Origin: Clostridiales bacterium
Lineage (GTDB): Bacteria; Bacillota; Clostridia; Lachnospirales; WRAX01
Assembly (NCBI GenBank): GCA_031271375.1
Contig: JAISVU010000111.1
Location: 1 to 5,153, forward strand
Length of the DNA stretch: 5,153 nucleotides
Direction: 5' to 3'
Shown: positions 4,679-5,153 of the stretch, piece after piece
Numbering within the stretch: position 1 is the first letter of the stretch
Layout of the letters: the number at the start of each line of letters is the position of its first letter
Notes under the pieces: generated by a model
The model's input: only the letters and a program-made list of their open reading frames with translations
Told to the model about the DNA's origin: nothing
Database searches by the model: none
Program-made: the position numbers and the translations under genes

Positions 4679-5153
4679 ATGAGACGCTTCTTATCGATAT
4701 GTATAATCATCGCAGCGGCTATCCTTACCGCTTGTAACCGGAGTTCCGGTAACGAGGCCCCGGCAGAGCCTACCCCGACGCCCGGCCCGGTTACGGGTTC
4801 GAATATCTATGTGGAGTATTCCGTCGAGAATAACGCCGTAACTATAATACGCTACATCGGCTCCAACACGGAGTATGAAGTTCCTGCCGAGATAGACGGC
4901 GCGCCGGTAACGGCGATTGGGGACGGCGCCTTCCGGGACTGTGTAAGGCTTGTGAGCGTCGCGCTGCCGGACAGCGTACAGCGCATTGGCGAGTACGCGT
5001 TCTTCGGCTGCTCAAGCCTTGCGGACATACGGATACCCGAGGCGATAGCGGAGATCGGGCCTTTCGCGTTTATCGCGACGCCCTGGTTCGATAACCTTGC
5101 AGACGAGTTCACGATTATAAATGATATCCTTATTAAATGCAACAGCGCGGAGC
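4679..5153 (+). CDS. BspA-type leucine-rich-repeat lipoprotein, N-terminal part (3' end outside window)
   Basis: The first 158 residues of a surface lipoprotein; the frame is still open at the right edge. Residues 1-19 form a lipoprotein signal peptide: MRR, hydrophobic ICIIIAAAI, lipobox LTAC with C19 as the expected lipidated residue. A Pro/Thr-rich tether (about 27-38, EAPAEPTPTPGP) follows. Then come LRR_5/BspA-type repeats: YEVPAEIDGAPVTAIGDGAF-DC, L-SVALPDSVQRIGEYAFFGCSSL and IRIPEAIAEIGPFAF, followed by TPWF-N and INDILIKCNS, typical of clostridial members. Such proteins sit on the outer face of the membrane and are linked in other bacteria to binding of host or matrix proteins. The ligand here is unknown. 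ATG 4679 is chosen because GGAGG at 4669-4673 lies 5 bases upstream and the signal peptide begins there. It starts 25 bases after the hydrolase gene with no terminator between, so co-transcription is likely. Confidence 0.92.
   Translation, partial: MRRFLSICIIIAAAILTACNRSSGNEAPAEPTPTPGPVTGSNIYVEYSVENNAVTIIRYIGSNTEYEVPAEIDGAPVTAIGDGAFRDCVRLVSVALPDSVQRIGEYAFFGCSSLADIRIPEAIAEIGPFAFIATPWFDNLADEFTIINDILIKCNSAE

Noticed and set aside
4852..5142. Minus-strand open frame over the LRR gene
   Set aside because: It is antisense to LRR repeats with a clear lipoprotein leader on the plus strand; repeated codons in the true gene keep the opposite strand open.

Overview
The window looks like chromosomal DNA of an anaerobic Firmicute of the class Clostridia. 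This is judged from the seryl-tRNA synthetase subtype, a GHL10-plus-amidase cell-wall hydrolase, a BspA-type leucine-rich-repeat lipoprotein, strong purine-rich Shine-Dalgarno sites, and frequent ATA and AGG codons inside otherwise GC-rich genes. The species cannot be named. All supported genes are on the + strand.

Layout. Bases 2-514 hold the 3' part of a seryl-tRNA synthetase gene. Bases 515-1198 form a scar-like accessory stretch. It contains a short ORF coupled to the serS stop, a probable internally deleted remnant of a small 'PWYHGSP' protein (544-750), a cluster of palindromic GTAGGGGCG...CGCCTG elements (808-956), and what may be the 3' remnant of a nucleotidyltransferase-like gene (957-1143). 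Bases 1199-1933 encode a complete class I SAM-dependent methyltransferase whose AT-rich composition contrasts sharply with its neighbours, which suggests horizontal acquisition. Bases 1975-4653 encode an 892-residue exported protein that joins an N-terminal GHL10 (DigH-like) glycosidase domain to a C-terminal zinc amidase of the Amidase_3 family. After a 25-base gap, and probably co-transcribed, comes the 5' part of a BspA-type LRR lipoprotein gene (4679 to the window end).

How they work together. The last two genes form a coherent cell-envelope unit: a dual-activity peptidoglycan hydrolase followed by a surface-anchored LRR lipoprotein. The amidase would strip stem peptides and the GHL10 domain could cut the resulting naked glycan. 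The methyltransferase and the two remnants look like an accessory insertion between serS and this unit rather than partners of either.

The most unusual non-coding signal is the repeat cluster. Two copies in opposite orientation form a roughly 118-base imperfect inverted repeat, and their stems differ by compensatory base-pair changes. A third, diverged hairpin and a half copy lie beside them. I see no convincing evidence of a wholly new defence or signalling system in this window.
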